The position numbers and the translations under genes are program-made. Shown here piece by piece: positions 22,476-33,592 of a stretch of 64,000 nt of DNA. The notes below the pieces were generated by a model. The model made no database searches. It saw nothing but the letters and a program-made list of their open reading frames with translations, and had not been told where the DNA came from. The DNA comes from Castanea sativa (taxonomy: Eukaryota > Streptophyta > Magnoliopsida > Fagales > Fagaceae), in assembly GCF_040712315.1 (NCBI RefSeq), contig NC_134021.1, positions 23,710,501 to 23,774,500 of the forward strand, written 5' to 3'. How positions within the stretch are numbered: the stretch's first letter is position 1; every line of letters begins with the position of its first letter.

Positions 22476-24704
22476 AGTTATTTAAGAAATGGCAAGAGTC
22501 ATGCTGAATAAAAAAAAGCATGGCAAAATCATTCTGGGGAGAAGTAGTAAACACTGCATGTCACACACTGAACAGGTTGTATTTCAGACCGGATACTAAG
22601 AAGACTCCATAGGAACTCTAGAGAGGGAAAAAGTCAGTTGTCAAGTACTTTAGAATATTTGGTAATGATTGTTACATTCTTTAAGATCGTGAAAATCTTA
22701 AAAGTTTGATGCAAAGAGCGATAAAGGGATCTTTCTTGGATACTCCACATCAAGCCGAGTATACAGGGTGTACAATCTCAGAAGCAAAATAGTAATGAAA
22801 TCTGCAAATGTGGTGATCAATGATGAGCAATGTACTAAAGATCATTCAAAAGTGATTCAAAATATTTAGGATAAACCTACAGAAATTGAAGATGTTCTAC
22901 CCAAGGAGTATGGTGGTAGACCTAATGACCAAGAATTACAAGTGTTGAATGATGCTGTGTCTAAACTAACAACACTAGTTCATGAGAGGATACAAGAAAA
23001 AGTTGAGACTAGTACCATTCCTGAACCTCAAAGCACATCCACTTCACTATTGAAAGGCCCATCTGCAAGGGTCAAGCTAAATCACACTGTCACCAACATC
23101 TTGGGAAGCTTTAATGATAACATGTGTTTGAGGTCAAAGGCTTTGAATGTTATTACACATATCCGCTATCTATCTCAAGTGGAGCCCAAGAAGGTAGATG
23201 AAGCTCTAGAATATGCTGATTGGATAAATTCCATACATGAAGAACTCCATCAATTCATTCGGAATGATGTGTGGGAATTGGTTCCCAGACCAAAAGATGT
23301 AAATGTGATAGGTACAAAATGGATCTTCAAGAACAGTCTAATGAACATGGAATAGTGATAAGGAACAAATCTAGACTTGTTGCTCAATGGTACACTCAAG
23401 TAGAAGGAGTGGACTTTGATGAGACCTTTGCACTGGTTGCCAGATTGGAGTCTATCAGAATACTTTTGGCTATTGCATGTTACTTGAACTTCAAGCTTTA
23501 TCAGATGGATGTGAAAAGTGTCTTTTTGGATGGAATGTTGCAAGAAGAAGTATATGTAGAGTAGCCCAAGGGTTTTGTGGATCCACATAGGCCAAATGAT
23601 GTCTAAAATCTAAAGAGAGCACTATATGGTCTTAAACAAGCTCCAAGAGCTTGGTATGACAAGCGAGCTTCTTATCTTACAGAGAACGAATTTAAAAGAG
23701 GAAATGATGATACTACTCTTTTCATTTGAAGGGATAAGAAAGATTTTGTGGTGGCACAAGTCTATATGGATGATATAGTTTTTGGCACTACTAATGATAC
23801 TCTTGCTAAATCTTTTGCAAATGAAATGAAGAAAACCTTTAAGATAAGCATGGTGGGTGAACTTACCTACTTCTTGGGATTGCAAGTGAAGCAAATCGAC
23901 AAAGGAATCTACATCAACCAAGCCAAGTAAGCAAGAAATCTTGTCAAGAGATTTGGACTTGAGAATGCTGCTCATGCAAGAACACCAATGGTCACCAACA
24001 CAAAATTGGGAATCAATCCATCAAATCAGCCTGTTGACATTACCTTATATAAAAGTATGATTGGTTGTTTATTATATTTAACTACTAGTTGTCCTAATAT
24101 ATCTTTTAGTGTTGGTGTATGTGCTAGATTTCAAGTAAATCCCAAAATGTCACGTTTAACTGCTGTTAAAAGAATAATTAAATATGTGAGTGGGACTAGT
24201 GATTTTGGTTTATTCTATAGCAAAGAGTCAAAATGTTTTTCTTGCTGGATATTTTGATGCTGATTGGGCTGGTAATGCTGATGATAGGAAAAGCACTACT
24301 GGTTGATGTTTTTATGTTGGAACAAACTTGGTTGCTTGGATGAGTAAAAAGAAAAATTATGTCTCTTTGTCAATTGTAGAAGATATACTGCTGTTGGGAG
24401 TTGTTGTACACAACTTCTTTGGATGAAAAAACTGTTGGGCGATTATGGTTTGTCACAGGATACTATGGTTGTATATTGTGATAACCCTAATGCTATTGAT
24501 ATCTCTAAGAACCCGGTTCAACATTCTAGGACCATGCATATAGAGATTAGATATCACTTTATTAGGGATCTTGTTGAAAGGAAAGTTGTTGTTCTTGAGT
24601 ATATCCCTACTGATTGTCAGAATGCTAACATCTTTACCAAACCTCTTGATAGGAGCAAGTTTGAGTCTCTTCGTGAAGTGATTGGTGTTATCACTTGTCC
24701 ATAG
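22476..24704 (+). pseudogene. Copia-B pol remnant (integrase end, RT, RNase H)
   Basis: This plus-strand copia polyprotein starts abruptly within integrase (LGYSTSSRVYRVYN-like text near 22735-22780) at the Copia-A border. Then come the linker, RT (NDVWELVPRPKDVNVIGTKW; RLVAQWYTQVEGVDFDETFA; QMDVKSVFLDG; LKQAPRAWYD; YMDDIVFGTT at about 23764) and RNase H (CLLYLTTSCPNISFSVG; YCDNPNAIDISKNPVQHSRT), ending ANIFTKPL...VITCP and a stop at 24704. The motif spelling fits SIRE/Maximus-type plant copia elements. Stops at about 23564, 23728, 23928 and 24256 and frameshifts make it inactive. Gag and most of integrase are missing upstream. Confidence 0.88.
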
Positions 24705-26796
24705 TCTCCCTTTGGATACTTTTGGTCCTTGTGATAATTTTTTCAATCTCTTGTGACCAAAATATTTTTTATTAGGATTTGCATTTGCATTACATTCATG
24801 CATTTCATTCTAGGTCTATTGTTGATGTTTTTAATTTTTTTTTTAATTAAAAAAAAATTGTGTTTGTACTACACATCTTCAAGTGTGTAATTGAGGTTGG
24901 CCTATGAAATTTGCATTTCATGACTATGTACCTTGTTTAGCTTAGATGAGCTATTTTTCTGCACTTTGCTAGTTTGTGCTATATAGTGCTTATATTGTTT
25001 GAGTTGTTTATGGTTTTTAAACACATGATCTTGATTTTGAATTCACATTCTTTTGATTGTAAGGACTAAAAAATCCTAAGAGAAAGGCATAAATAACCAT
25101 CTCACCACTATTACTCGCCAATCATGAACACTTGTGTGCAAATTATAAATGCCATGCTCGGTGAGCTGTAGCACTTGCACAGCAAGATTAAACAAGGTGT
25201 TAATTGTGAAAGGAAAGTGGAAAAAAAAAAAAGAAAAACCAACAGATTATTCAAAAGAAAAAGAATAAAAAAAAATGCCTTGATTATTCAAAAGAAAAAG
25301 AATAAAAAAAATGTTTTTACATGATTGCAAGCATGTTTTCTAGGAGATGTGAGAGTTATATGATATAACTCTTTAGGTGATAGTCACTTTCAAACTTATG
25401 TGATTGATAATGTAGAAATTGTGTTTAATTTTTATCTACTTATCACCTTTTATGTATCTAATACACTTACTAGTTGCACACACCACATGCAATTCTTTGT
25501 TAAATATTGTACATGTGATTGTGTGTTAATTATTGTGGCTATCCAAAATTGTGCTTCTTGAAATGTTTAGTACTTTTTGGGTTGGGTAGAAATTTTTAAG
25601 GAGAAATTTTTTGAATCTTGATAAAAAAAAGAAAAAATTGATTTGGTTGAAGAGAAAGTGTTTTTGACAACATTTGGAATCATTGACATGCATTTCATTT
25701 CATAAAATCTGCTTTAAAAGTTCTGTAGAAAATTTCCAAGTTTTCAAAATTTTCTAGTTTTTCAAGTCTCGATTGATTGAATTTGTTTCTCGACCGATCG
25801 AAAAATTCAATTTTCAAGGCTAAAAGTCTTGGCCTTCTTTAATTCCTCTTGATCAGTCGAAACTATTTTTAAGACTTTTTTTATTCTTGGCTTGATTCCT
25901 CCCGACCGATCGATTTTTTTTTTTGAAAACAAAAAGGAATCAGATCACATGTTCTTCATAGTTTTGTCTTCTCTCTCCGATTCTTTTTGATTCCTCTTCA
26001 CTCAAAAAACAATTTTCCTTTTCAGAGTCAAAGCTTCAAGGGTTTTCTTCCTTAACAATTGGCAAGACACATTTACCCCTTCTTTTTTTTTTTTATATTA
26101 CATGCATTCATGCATTTTCATCAAAAATTTTCAAAAGTTCGAACCAATAGGATTTTAGGGTTTTTGATGATTTTGAGTGTTTTGATCCAATTTGTTGGAT
26201 GGGTTTTTATTCATGTATCATATAAACATGATTCACATACTTTAATTTCAAAATTTTCATGATTTGTACAAAATTTCGAAATTAGGGTTTATGTGTTCTT
26301 GAGGAATTTGGGGATTTTGTTCAATTGGATGAAATTGAGAAAAATTAGCTTATGATATTGTTTAATTAAGTAATAATAGCATGTTTTGTACTTGTTGTGT
26401 TGTTCAATTGATCAATATATGGATTTTTGGAAAATTAGGGTTTCAAAATTGGGGATTTTGCTAAATTTCTAATTTTCTTGGTCAATTTTCAAAATTGGGA
26501 TAAAATTGAACTGTTGTAGAGCATTAGATCATGTATCATATGTGTACTTGCATCATGCATCATATAGTTTTCAAAATTGGGGATTTTGCTAAGTTTTTAA
26601 TTTTCTTGGTCAATTTTCAAAATTAGGATAAAATTGAACTGTTGTAGAGCATTAGATCATGCATCATATGTGTACTTGCATCATGCATCATATAGTTTTT
26701 AAAATTTCATGTTATTTTGTGTTCTAACTCTATCTGATGTAGTGTGCCCTTGGTTTTTGTTTTGTTCTAGTTTTTCCTTCTTCTTTAACCTTATTC
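24705..26796 (+). mobile_element. Copia-B non-coding spacer between pol and extra ORF
   Basis: This is AT-rich internal sequence of Copia-B with no recognised protein. It contains a 38-bp tandem duplication at 25240-25315 (gattattcaaaagaaaaaga twice), a 128-bp tandem duplication at 26441-26696, and TCGA-rich motifs (ctcgaccgatcgaaa at 25792; cccgaccgatcgat at 25900). Position and content fit the spacer of SIRE-like elements that carry an additional 3' ORF. Confidence 0.6.
26441..26696 (+). repeat. 128-bp direct tandem duplication
   Basis: Two head-to-tail copies (26441-26568 and 26569-26696) begin tttcaaaattggggattttg and share gaactgttgtagagcattag and tgtgtacttgcatcatgcat. They differ at only a few positions, so the duplication is recent relative to the decay of the surrounding Copia-B. 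Confidence 0.9.
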
Positions 26797-27673
26797 ATAG
26801 CTTCTAAGGTTGGTAAAAGGTATAAGACCAAAGCCAATAGAACCACAACATCCTCTTCAACCCCTACTCAGGTTGATAGGGTTAGGTTTCCTACGGCTAG
26901 GTCTGAGACAATTTTGTGATCTTAACCAAGTTTAGGTCTATTTAGGAGGAAAGATAAATTGTCCTAGATGAATTAGATCCTTTAATTCGTAGGAGTCTAG
27001 TGTATGTGAATCATGTTTATATATCCTTTAAATCATGTTTATGTGAATCATGGAAAATTAGGTAGGAATTGGGTATCTTTTTGTGATGTTTCTAATCCCC
27101 CTTGTGCTGCCTTGATCAGAGAATTCTGCTTGAATCTCTCTATTTATTCTGAGGATACAAGTGGTCATTATTTGACTACTTGGATTAGAGGTAAAGAGTT
27201 TAGGATAGCTAAATGTGTAGTTTCTGAAGTTCTAGGTGTACCTTTGGTTTGTAGACCCACATATCCATACACTAAGTCTCCTCCTATAGATGATGTGATG
27301 TCTTTACTCTATGGAAGATCAGTAACTTGGGGATCTAAACCAAGGATAAACTCAAGTGAGTTTACTGAGCTTAACTATCTTTACTTAAGGATAGCCTGTC
27401 ATAACATCTTCTCTATCTCTCACGTTCACACCATTACTTTAGACAGATGTGCTTTCCTATATGCTTTCATCATAGACAGGCCCATGTGTTTTCCTTCCCT
27501 ATTCATTCAAACCATTGTTGAAATTTATAGGAGTAAATCTAAAGCACAAAAGCTGTTCTTTCCTGTGTTCATATATAGGGTGTTGAACATTCTAGGGTTA
27601 GAAGACTTTCCTACTCTAGAATTAGTTCATATCATTGCCCCTATAGGAGCCACTTTTCTCAGACAGTGACAGG
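26797..27673 (+). pseudogene. Copia-B extra 3' ORF, N-terminal part (plant transposon protein domain)
   Basis: The frame starts near 26797 as (ATA for ATG) ASKVGKRYKTKANRTTTSSS and continues after frameshifts with VLDELDPLIRRSLVYVNHV. It is then open from 27013: NWVSFCDVSNPPCAALIREFC, TTWIRGKEFRIAKCVVSEVLGVPLV, ELNYLYLRIACHNIFSISHV, IDRPMCFPSLFIQTIVEIYRS. This matches, from memory, the 'putative plant transposon protein' domain common in extra ORFs of plant LTR elements; its function is unknown. A TGA stops the frame in GATFLRQ*QA, just before the CACTA insertion. The rest of the gene lies at 56508-56835, 29 kb away. Confidence 0.7.
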
Positions 27674-27689
27674 CTTCACTACAAAAAAA

Positions 27690-28165
27690 TCGTCTTGTCC
27701 TGGCGTTTTTTTCCCGGCGCTTTTAAAAACCGCCGTAATAGATAAGTCTGTACCAGCGTTTTTTGAAAGCACTGGTGTAGGAAAGCCTATTACAACAGCT
27801 AAAAACTGGCAATTTACAAATCGCTGCAATAGGAGGCCTATAGCGGCGTTTTTTAAAAACGCTGGTACAAGAAGGCTTATTGTGTTGGAATATGGATACT
27901 GATTTCCTTTCTTGGAAAGACCTATCCCGGCGCTTTTAAAAGCACTGGGACAGGTCTTTCTCCACAAGGGAATGGAAAGACCTGTCCCAGTGCTTTTGAA
28001 AGCACTAGAATAGGTGACCCTATTCCAGCGCTTTTAAAAGTGTTGGCATAGGCCTTTCTCCACAAGGGAATGGAGAGACCTATCCCAACGCTTTTGAAAG
28101 CGCTAGAATAAGGTCCACCTATTCTAGTGCTCCAAAAGCGCTGGGATAGGTCACCTATAGTGTAT
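27690..28165. repeat. Left subterminal palindrome array of the CACTA
   Basis: About nine units of roughly 30 bp are each built as an imperfect palindrome around agcgcttttaaaagcact or agtgcttttgaaagcact, separated by ctgtcccggc/ataggcc-type spacers. Such arrays are the binding sites of the TnpA-type protein in En/Spm elements, needed to bring the two ends together. Confidence 0.85.
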
Positions 28166-28189
28166 TTTTGGTTATTTAATTATATGGGT

Positions 28190-29545
28190 CTTAATGGATA
28201 TAGAAAATGACCAAAATATATCTAAAACCCAAAAAATGACCAAAATACCATCGAAACCTAAAAATTACAAAAATACCCCCAAAACCCAAAAAATAACCAA
28301 AATACCCCCAGAGTCTAGAGAATGACCAAAATACCCCCCAAAACACACAAAAAAATGACTGAAATATCCTTGAAACCGATAAAATGACCAAAATACCCCC
28401 AAAACCTAAAAATTAGCTTGAATACCCCTGACATCCAAAAAATGATGAAAATACCCCTGAAACCTTAAAGATGACCAAAATACTTCCGAAATACAGAAAT
28501 TACTAAAATACCCCTGAAATCCAAAATATGACCAAAATACCCCCCGAAACCTTTGAAATGACCCAAATAAATCCAAAACCTCAAAAATGGCCACAAACAA
28601 CTTGAAACCTCTAAAATTACCAAAAATACCCTGAAACCCCTAAAACGACCAAAATACCTTTAAACCTAAAAACAACTAAAATACCCCTCAAAATATCTAA
28701 AATGACCAACATACCATTAATCCTATAAGATGAACAAAATACACCCAAAACCTCTAAAATTACCAAAATAGGGGTTTAGGGGGTATTTTGGTCATTTGTT
28801 ATGTTTACAGAGTATTTTCGTCATTTGTTATGTTTATGGAGTATTTTGGTCAGTTCTTAGTTTTAGGGGGGATTTTGGTAATTTTTTAGGTTTGTGGTGT
28901 ATTTTTATTGACTTACAGGTTTAAGGGGCATTTTTTTCATTTTATAGTTTTCGGGGTATTTTGGTCATTTTTTAGGTTTTGAGGATATTTTGGTCATTTT
29001 AAGGTTTAGGGTTATTTTGGCCATATGTAGGTTTTAGGGGTACTTTGGTTATTTTTTAGGTTTTAGGGGGTATTTTAGTTAATTTTTTAGGTTTTGCGGG
29101 TATTTCAAACATTTTTTAAGTTTCAAAGGTATTTCGATCATTTTTAGGTTTCTAGGTTATTTTGGTTAATTTTCAAGCTTCGGGGTTATTTTGGCCATTT
29201 TTAAAGTTTCGGGAGTATTTTGGTCATTTTTAGATTTTGTGGGTTATTTTGGTTAATTTTTAGGCTTCGAGGTTATTTTGCTAATTTTTTAGGTTTCGAA
29301 GGTATTTTGAACTTTTTATTTTTTATTTTTTTTAGTTTTGGGGTATTTTGGTCATTTTAGGTGAGAGAGAATATTTTGGTCATTTTGGTAATTTTTAGAG
29401 TATTGGGGTATTTTGGTCATTTTGTAGGTTTCATGGTTATTACTTGGTAATTTTGAGGTTTTGGGGTATTTTGGTCGTTTTTAAAGATTTTATAGTACTT
29501 TGGTCATTTACACTTTAGGGGCATTTTGGTAATTTTGATAATTGG
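28190..29545. repeat. Head-to-head minisatellite arrays forming a long inverted repeat
   Basis: From 28190 to about 28770 the sequence is a degenerate tandem array of a roughly 30-bp unit, gaccaaaatacccc.gaaacc. From about 28775 to 29545 the same unit runs in reverse complement, ggtattttggtcattttt. There are about 19 and 25 units respectively. The two arms can pair over 500 bp or more as an imperfect hairpin. Open frames across it (28191-28391, 28406-28600) merely read the repeat and are not genes. Confidence 0.85.
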
Positions 29546-29559
29546 ATAATTGGGTTGGG

Positions 29560-30290
29560 TTGGGTTTGGGTTAGAAGCAATTAGTTAAATGAGTTTTAAT
29601 TGGTAAATGGGTTTTATATGCCGAACCCAATTAAAATAATAAATTATATTTTAATATTGTTGGTCCTCGAGTCTGATCTTACATTTTTTTTAGCTATTAC
29701 ATTATATTTTACTAATTTTTAGTGAGGAATTATATTTTATTAATTTGAAGTATTAAATTAAAATATATTAAATTAGTTTAAAGTAGTAAATTAAATTAAA
29801 TTTTGTTAAATTGAATTATTAAAAAATATTTTTAATAATTAATATAACTTATTTTATTAATTTGTACAGTTAAATTGTATTTTATTAATTTCAAGTATTA
29901 TATTAAATCTTATTAATTATTAAATTATACTTAATTAATTTGTAGTATTAAAATATATTTATATCATTCAAAGTATTAATTATATTGTTATTCATTAGTA
30001 AATTATATTTTATTGGCAATTGTAGTATTAAATTTAATTTTAGTAATTTGAAGTATTAAATTATATATTTGTTAATTTGTAGGATTAAATTATATTTTAT
30101 TAATTTGAAGTATTAAATATTATTTTATTAAAAAAATCCGTAAAGAGCTATTACGGCGGGCTTCAGTTTCGCCACAACAAGTTATATTCCCGTCATAATA
30201 AATCTTAGCCTGCTCTTTCTCAATTGCAGCAGCTTTAAATTCGCTATAATAGGTCAAAATTTTGTCACAATAAAAATATACCGAATTCCC
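29560..30290. repeat. AT-rich degenerate repeat region inside CACTA
   Basis: Very AT-rich sequence with recurring ttatattttattaatttg and aagtattaaatta motifs at irregular 30-40 bp spacing. It then gives way to a short stretch (30135-30290) with motifs reminiscent of the subterminal repeats (ttacggcgggc, cgccacaacaag). No gene is seen. Confidence 0.6.
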
Positions 30291-30524
30291 TCTAAAACTC
30301 TTTGGGTTCCTACCAAAATTTTTTCATAGTTAAGGTCTCTCACTTTGCCAAACACTTAGTCAAAAATTAGGGTCTCTCACTTTGCGAAACACTTAGTCAA
30401 AATTCCCAAACTCTCTCTCTCATTCTTCCTCACTCTCCCTCTCACTCCCTCGCCGCTCGGCCCGCCTAGCCCACCGCCGTCCTCCCTGCCGCTCGACCCT
30501 ATTCACCAACTTCTCCGCTTCGTT

Positions 30525-30930
30525 CTACGAATCTGAGGCCACCGCCACTGATTTTGACGAAGTCGCGGCTGCCTTTCCTCCTTTCTTGGCCGCCGCCGCC
30601 GCCTTCTTCTCTCTCGCGTTCGACACCATCTTCAACCTAAACAACAATAACAACACAAAAAAAAACCCTAATCAATTGGATGAATCGAAAAGAGTAACAG
30701 TGAAATCGGGATTAGAGAGACGAACCTTTGTGGCGGAGATCGAAGGAGGAGGCGAAGAGCGAGATCGGGGGGTTTTGGATGAAATAGAAGCCAAAAGTGG
30801 AGGTAAGAGATTTCTGTTGGTGGTGGTGTTTATTAGGTTATATAAGGGAATGGAGAGATAGAGAAGGGTATTGGGGTTAGGGAATGGGAATGATGATGTA
30901 TATATATAAGAGTGTGATACTTCCACGTCG
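30525..30930 (-). pseudogene. Captured 5' end of a host ABCF1/GCN20-like gene
   Basis: On the minus strand the sequence looks like the start of a cellular gene. There is a TATA motif (ccttatataacc, 30837-30847), a CT-rich leader, an 89-bp intron in the 5' UTR (GT at 30725, AG at 30637) and an ATG at 30629. A reading frame MVSNAREKKAAAAAKKGGKA... follows, which stops at a TAG (30525-30527) after 34 codons. The Lys/Ala/Gly-rich start resembles, from memory, plant ABCF1 (GCN20-like, translation-associated ABC ATPase), whose N-terminus begins MVSDASKKKAA...AAKRGGKAAA. The TAG may be a decayed CAG because similar-looking residues follow it. No ATPase domain is present. GC content is far above the surrounding sequence. 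Other Lys/Ala-rich nuclear proteins remain possible. Confidence 0.5.
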
Positions 30931-32328
30931 CTCAGAACCTGAGGAGTGTTTCTTTTTCAAGACTACTTTTGTATAAAAGTCTGACACCACAACAACAACA
31001 ACAACAACAAACATAACACTGTGTGATTGGTCTCTCACTTTTGAAATTAATGCTATAGTTAGTGTTAATGTGGAATTTGATTAATTTGATTGTTGTTATG
31101 GTGATTGCTTTGTAGAGTAAGCAAAGTATTGGGTAGTGGTGCCATAAGTGTTATGAGTGAAAGTTGATGGTTTGCTGTTAGAGTTTGAAGTTGTGGTGGT
31201 GTGTAAAAGTGTTTTGAGTATGGGGTCTGTTTGTTGTGTTGCTGTTAGAATTGAGCTGAGCTTTTTACTTTGATCTGCTTTGGTTTTTTTTTTCTTTTTT
31301 TTTTCTGTAATTTGGTTTTTTTGGGGATTTTCAAGATTTTGACAAGGTGTGGCCAATCTTCGACTCGACTTTGCCCCATCTTCTTTCTTCTTCACGCAGC
31401 CCCATCACAGCAACAACAACCAACGGACCTAAACCTTCGATCTCTCTGGCCCTCCTTTCACACCTAAACACAACAGTGGTGTGAACACTCTTATTATCTA
31501 TGTAAGTAGCTCAGTTTTCCTAAACCTTTGATTTTTTAATTGTGGGTTTTGTTCTATGTAGGCCTTTGTTTGTTTCTTGGGAAAGTTTTATTCAGTTTTA
31601 GTTTTATTTTTCATCACAAGTTTTTTTTTTTTTTTTGTGCTTAGATTGGTAACTTTTGAAATTGGGTCTTTAGTTTAGTTTAGTTTAGTTGTTCTTGTAC
31701 TCTTTACTGCTTTACACTTTACTAATTTCTTTGGATTTCTCTAGAAGCCTATGGAATGGTCTGAATGGACCCACTTAATTTTGTTTTTGTTTTGGTTTTT
31801 TTTAAGAAATCAGATTTAGTGGATAGAAGTTAAAGTACTGTATTGATCAGTGATCCGCCTACACGTTTTTTAAAGTATTGATCCAGTGCTAGACTTTTTT
31901 TTTTTTTTTTAATGAAATCAGATTTAGTGGGATGGATCCATGGAGGGATAGTGGGCGGGTCTAAGGGATCCAGTTGAGCCCTACTCATTTTGCTAGTGGG
32001 CTGGTCTTACTTCTTAGTGGATCCAATCATCCAATCAAGTTGAGCCTATACATTTTGCTAAGTATTGATAACAAAATTATAAATTTAGAATAATTTACTT
32101 TGTATTAATATTAATTTTAATTTATTTGTGCAGGTTTAAAGTGTAAAGTGATCATATTAAGTAAAGCTGCAATTGTGCTTTTGATAAACCAGGTTCTATT
32201 GTTTTATACATTAAATTTATATTATTCTAGTTAAATTTTAATTTCTTTTTTATTATAGATTGTGTTTCATTTATTATTTTCTTTCATGCTTTCCTCCCTA
32301 AGTTTCTGATATTAGTTTTAGTTAACAT
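30931..32328. other. CACTA interior, no recognised gene
   Basis: T-rich and CT-rich sequence with poly-T tracts near 31290, 31620 and 31890. It may include leader or intron sequence of a CACTA transcript or of the captured gene segment, but no protein is recognisable on either strand. It ends at the Gypsy target site aacat (32324-32328). Confidence 0.45.
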
Positions 32329-33088
32329 TGTAAGTGCACAATTGCACTTGGACCCAAAGACAATTGTGGGCTCAAGCCCAATGAGCCTTGAACAATGAAA
32401 TTTGTAGAGCGTGGATTTGAAATCTAGTTTAAGGATGCTAGAAACTTGATAAACAGGCTAAGTTGTTAATGTATTTACAAATAATGAATGATTATGACAA
32501 AGGAACTTCCTCGGACGTAAGCCGAGGACAATTTCTATATTATTTCTCTTTTTCCTTTGAAGGTTACAATTCTGAGTCCCTCTTTTGCTAACTGACCGAT
32601 CCCCCTTTTCTTTGGCCTCTACTCTTCTTAAATACTTCTTCTCTTGGTGCTTTATCCACGTGTTGCACAAATCTTCTCCTCTCTCCCTGACACCTCCTTC
32701 TTCAAGTGTTTAAATAGTAACCAGAAGGTTCAGTTCTACTGTTCAGGGGTCATTTCCCCATTAATACGGCCAGGGAGGTAGGTACAGGATCTTTAATGTG
32801 GAGGTGGCAGCCTTTTCCTAAGATATTTCTCTAACACGGGTGCATCTAGAGGGTACAGGGATCCCCTCTTAACCAACAGTCTTTCCGGAGCTCTGCCTTG
32901 ATCTTTCTAGCGAATCTCTAAGTCCTCCCGGGTCTATCCGAGGAGAGATTTATCCTCGGATGCATCCTCGGACCCTCGGCGTATGGGCCGATTTGCAGTC
33001 CTAACGGCCTTTTAATCAAGAATGAATTGGTCCTTCTTGTCAGAGCCCAAAGGCCTAAATACCTGCTTGAGTCCTTTTACTCCCCACA
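32329..33088 (-). repeat. Gypsy 3' LTR
   Basis: A 760-bp repeat starts TGTAAGTGCACAATTGCAC and ends CTCCCCACA on the plus strand, matching 42782-43541. The inner border is marked by the polypurine tract. Confidence 0.95.
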
Positions 33089-33592
33089 ATAGCCCCTCAA
33101 AACTTTATTTTTCAGCATCCGAGGAGAAAAATAGGGTTTTGATCCGATAAGAACTTCCCCCACACGTTTTGTAATTCACCACACATGTGAAGATCGTTTT
33201 GTGTCCCAGAAGATGCCATTTGGCACTTTGAATTTCAAAAACGCGCGCATTTATGTCCGTAAGTTACACCTTGTTCCCCACGTTCAACGGTAAGATTAAC
33301 ATCCAACGGTCCTTGGCGCCCCCCGAAAATTTGTGTGGGACGGATGCAATTTCGAGGCCACTTCCCACACGTCATAACGCTTTGGAAACATGCGCCTTCA
33401 TTTATTTCTTCAGAGCCTAATCACATCAAAACATCAGTCGTTGCCTTTTCTCTACAGAAACCCGTGGAAACTTGCACAACTTCAAACTCGTAAGTTCCTA
33501 TTTTTTCTTTTACTCCTTTCTCCTCGGATTCCATCCTCGGCTCCCTTTTTAACCATTTTCCTTCTTAAAACTCGCCCTTTTGTTTCTTATAG

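Noticed and set aside
28191..28600. Phe/Gly/Tyr-rich minus-strand frames
   Set aside because: They translate the minisatellite unit repeatedly; the composition comes from the repeat and not from a protein.
30586..30861. Alanine-rich plus-strand frame (91 codons)
   Set aside because: It is the reverse complement of the captured gene start on the minus strand, where the TATA, intron and ATG make a coherent gene structure.
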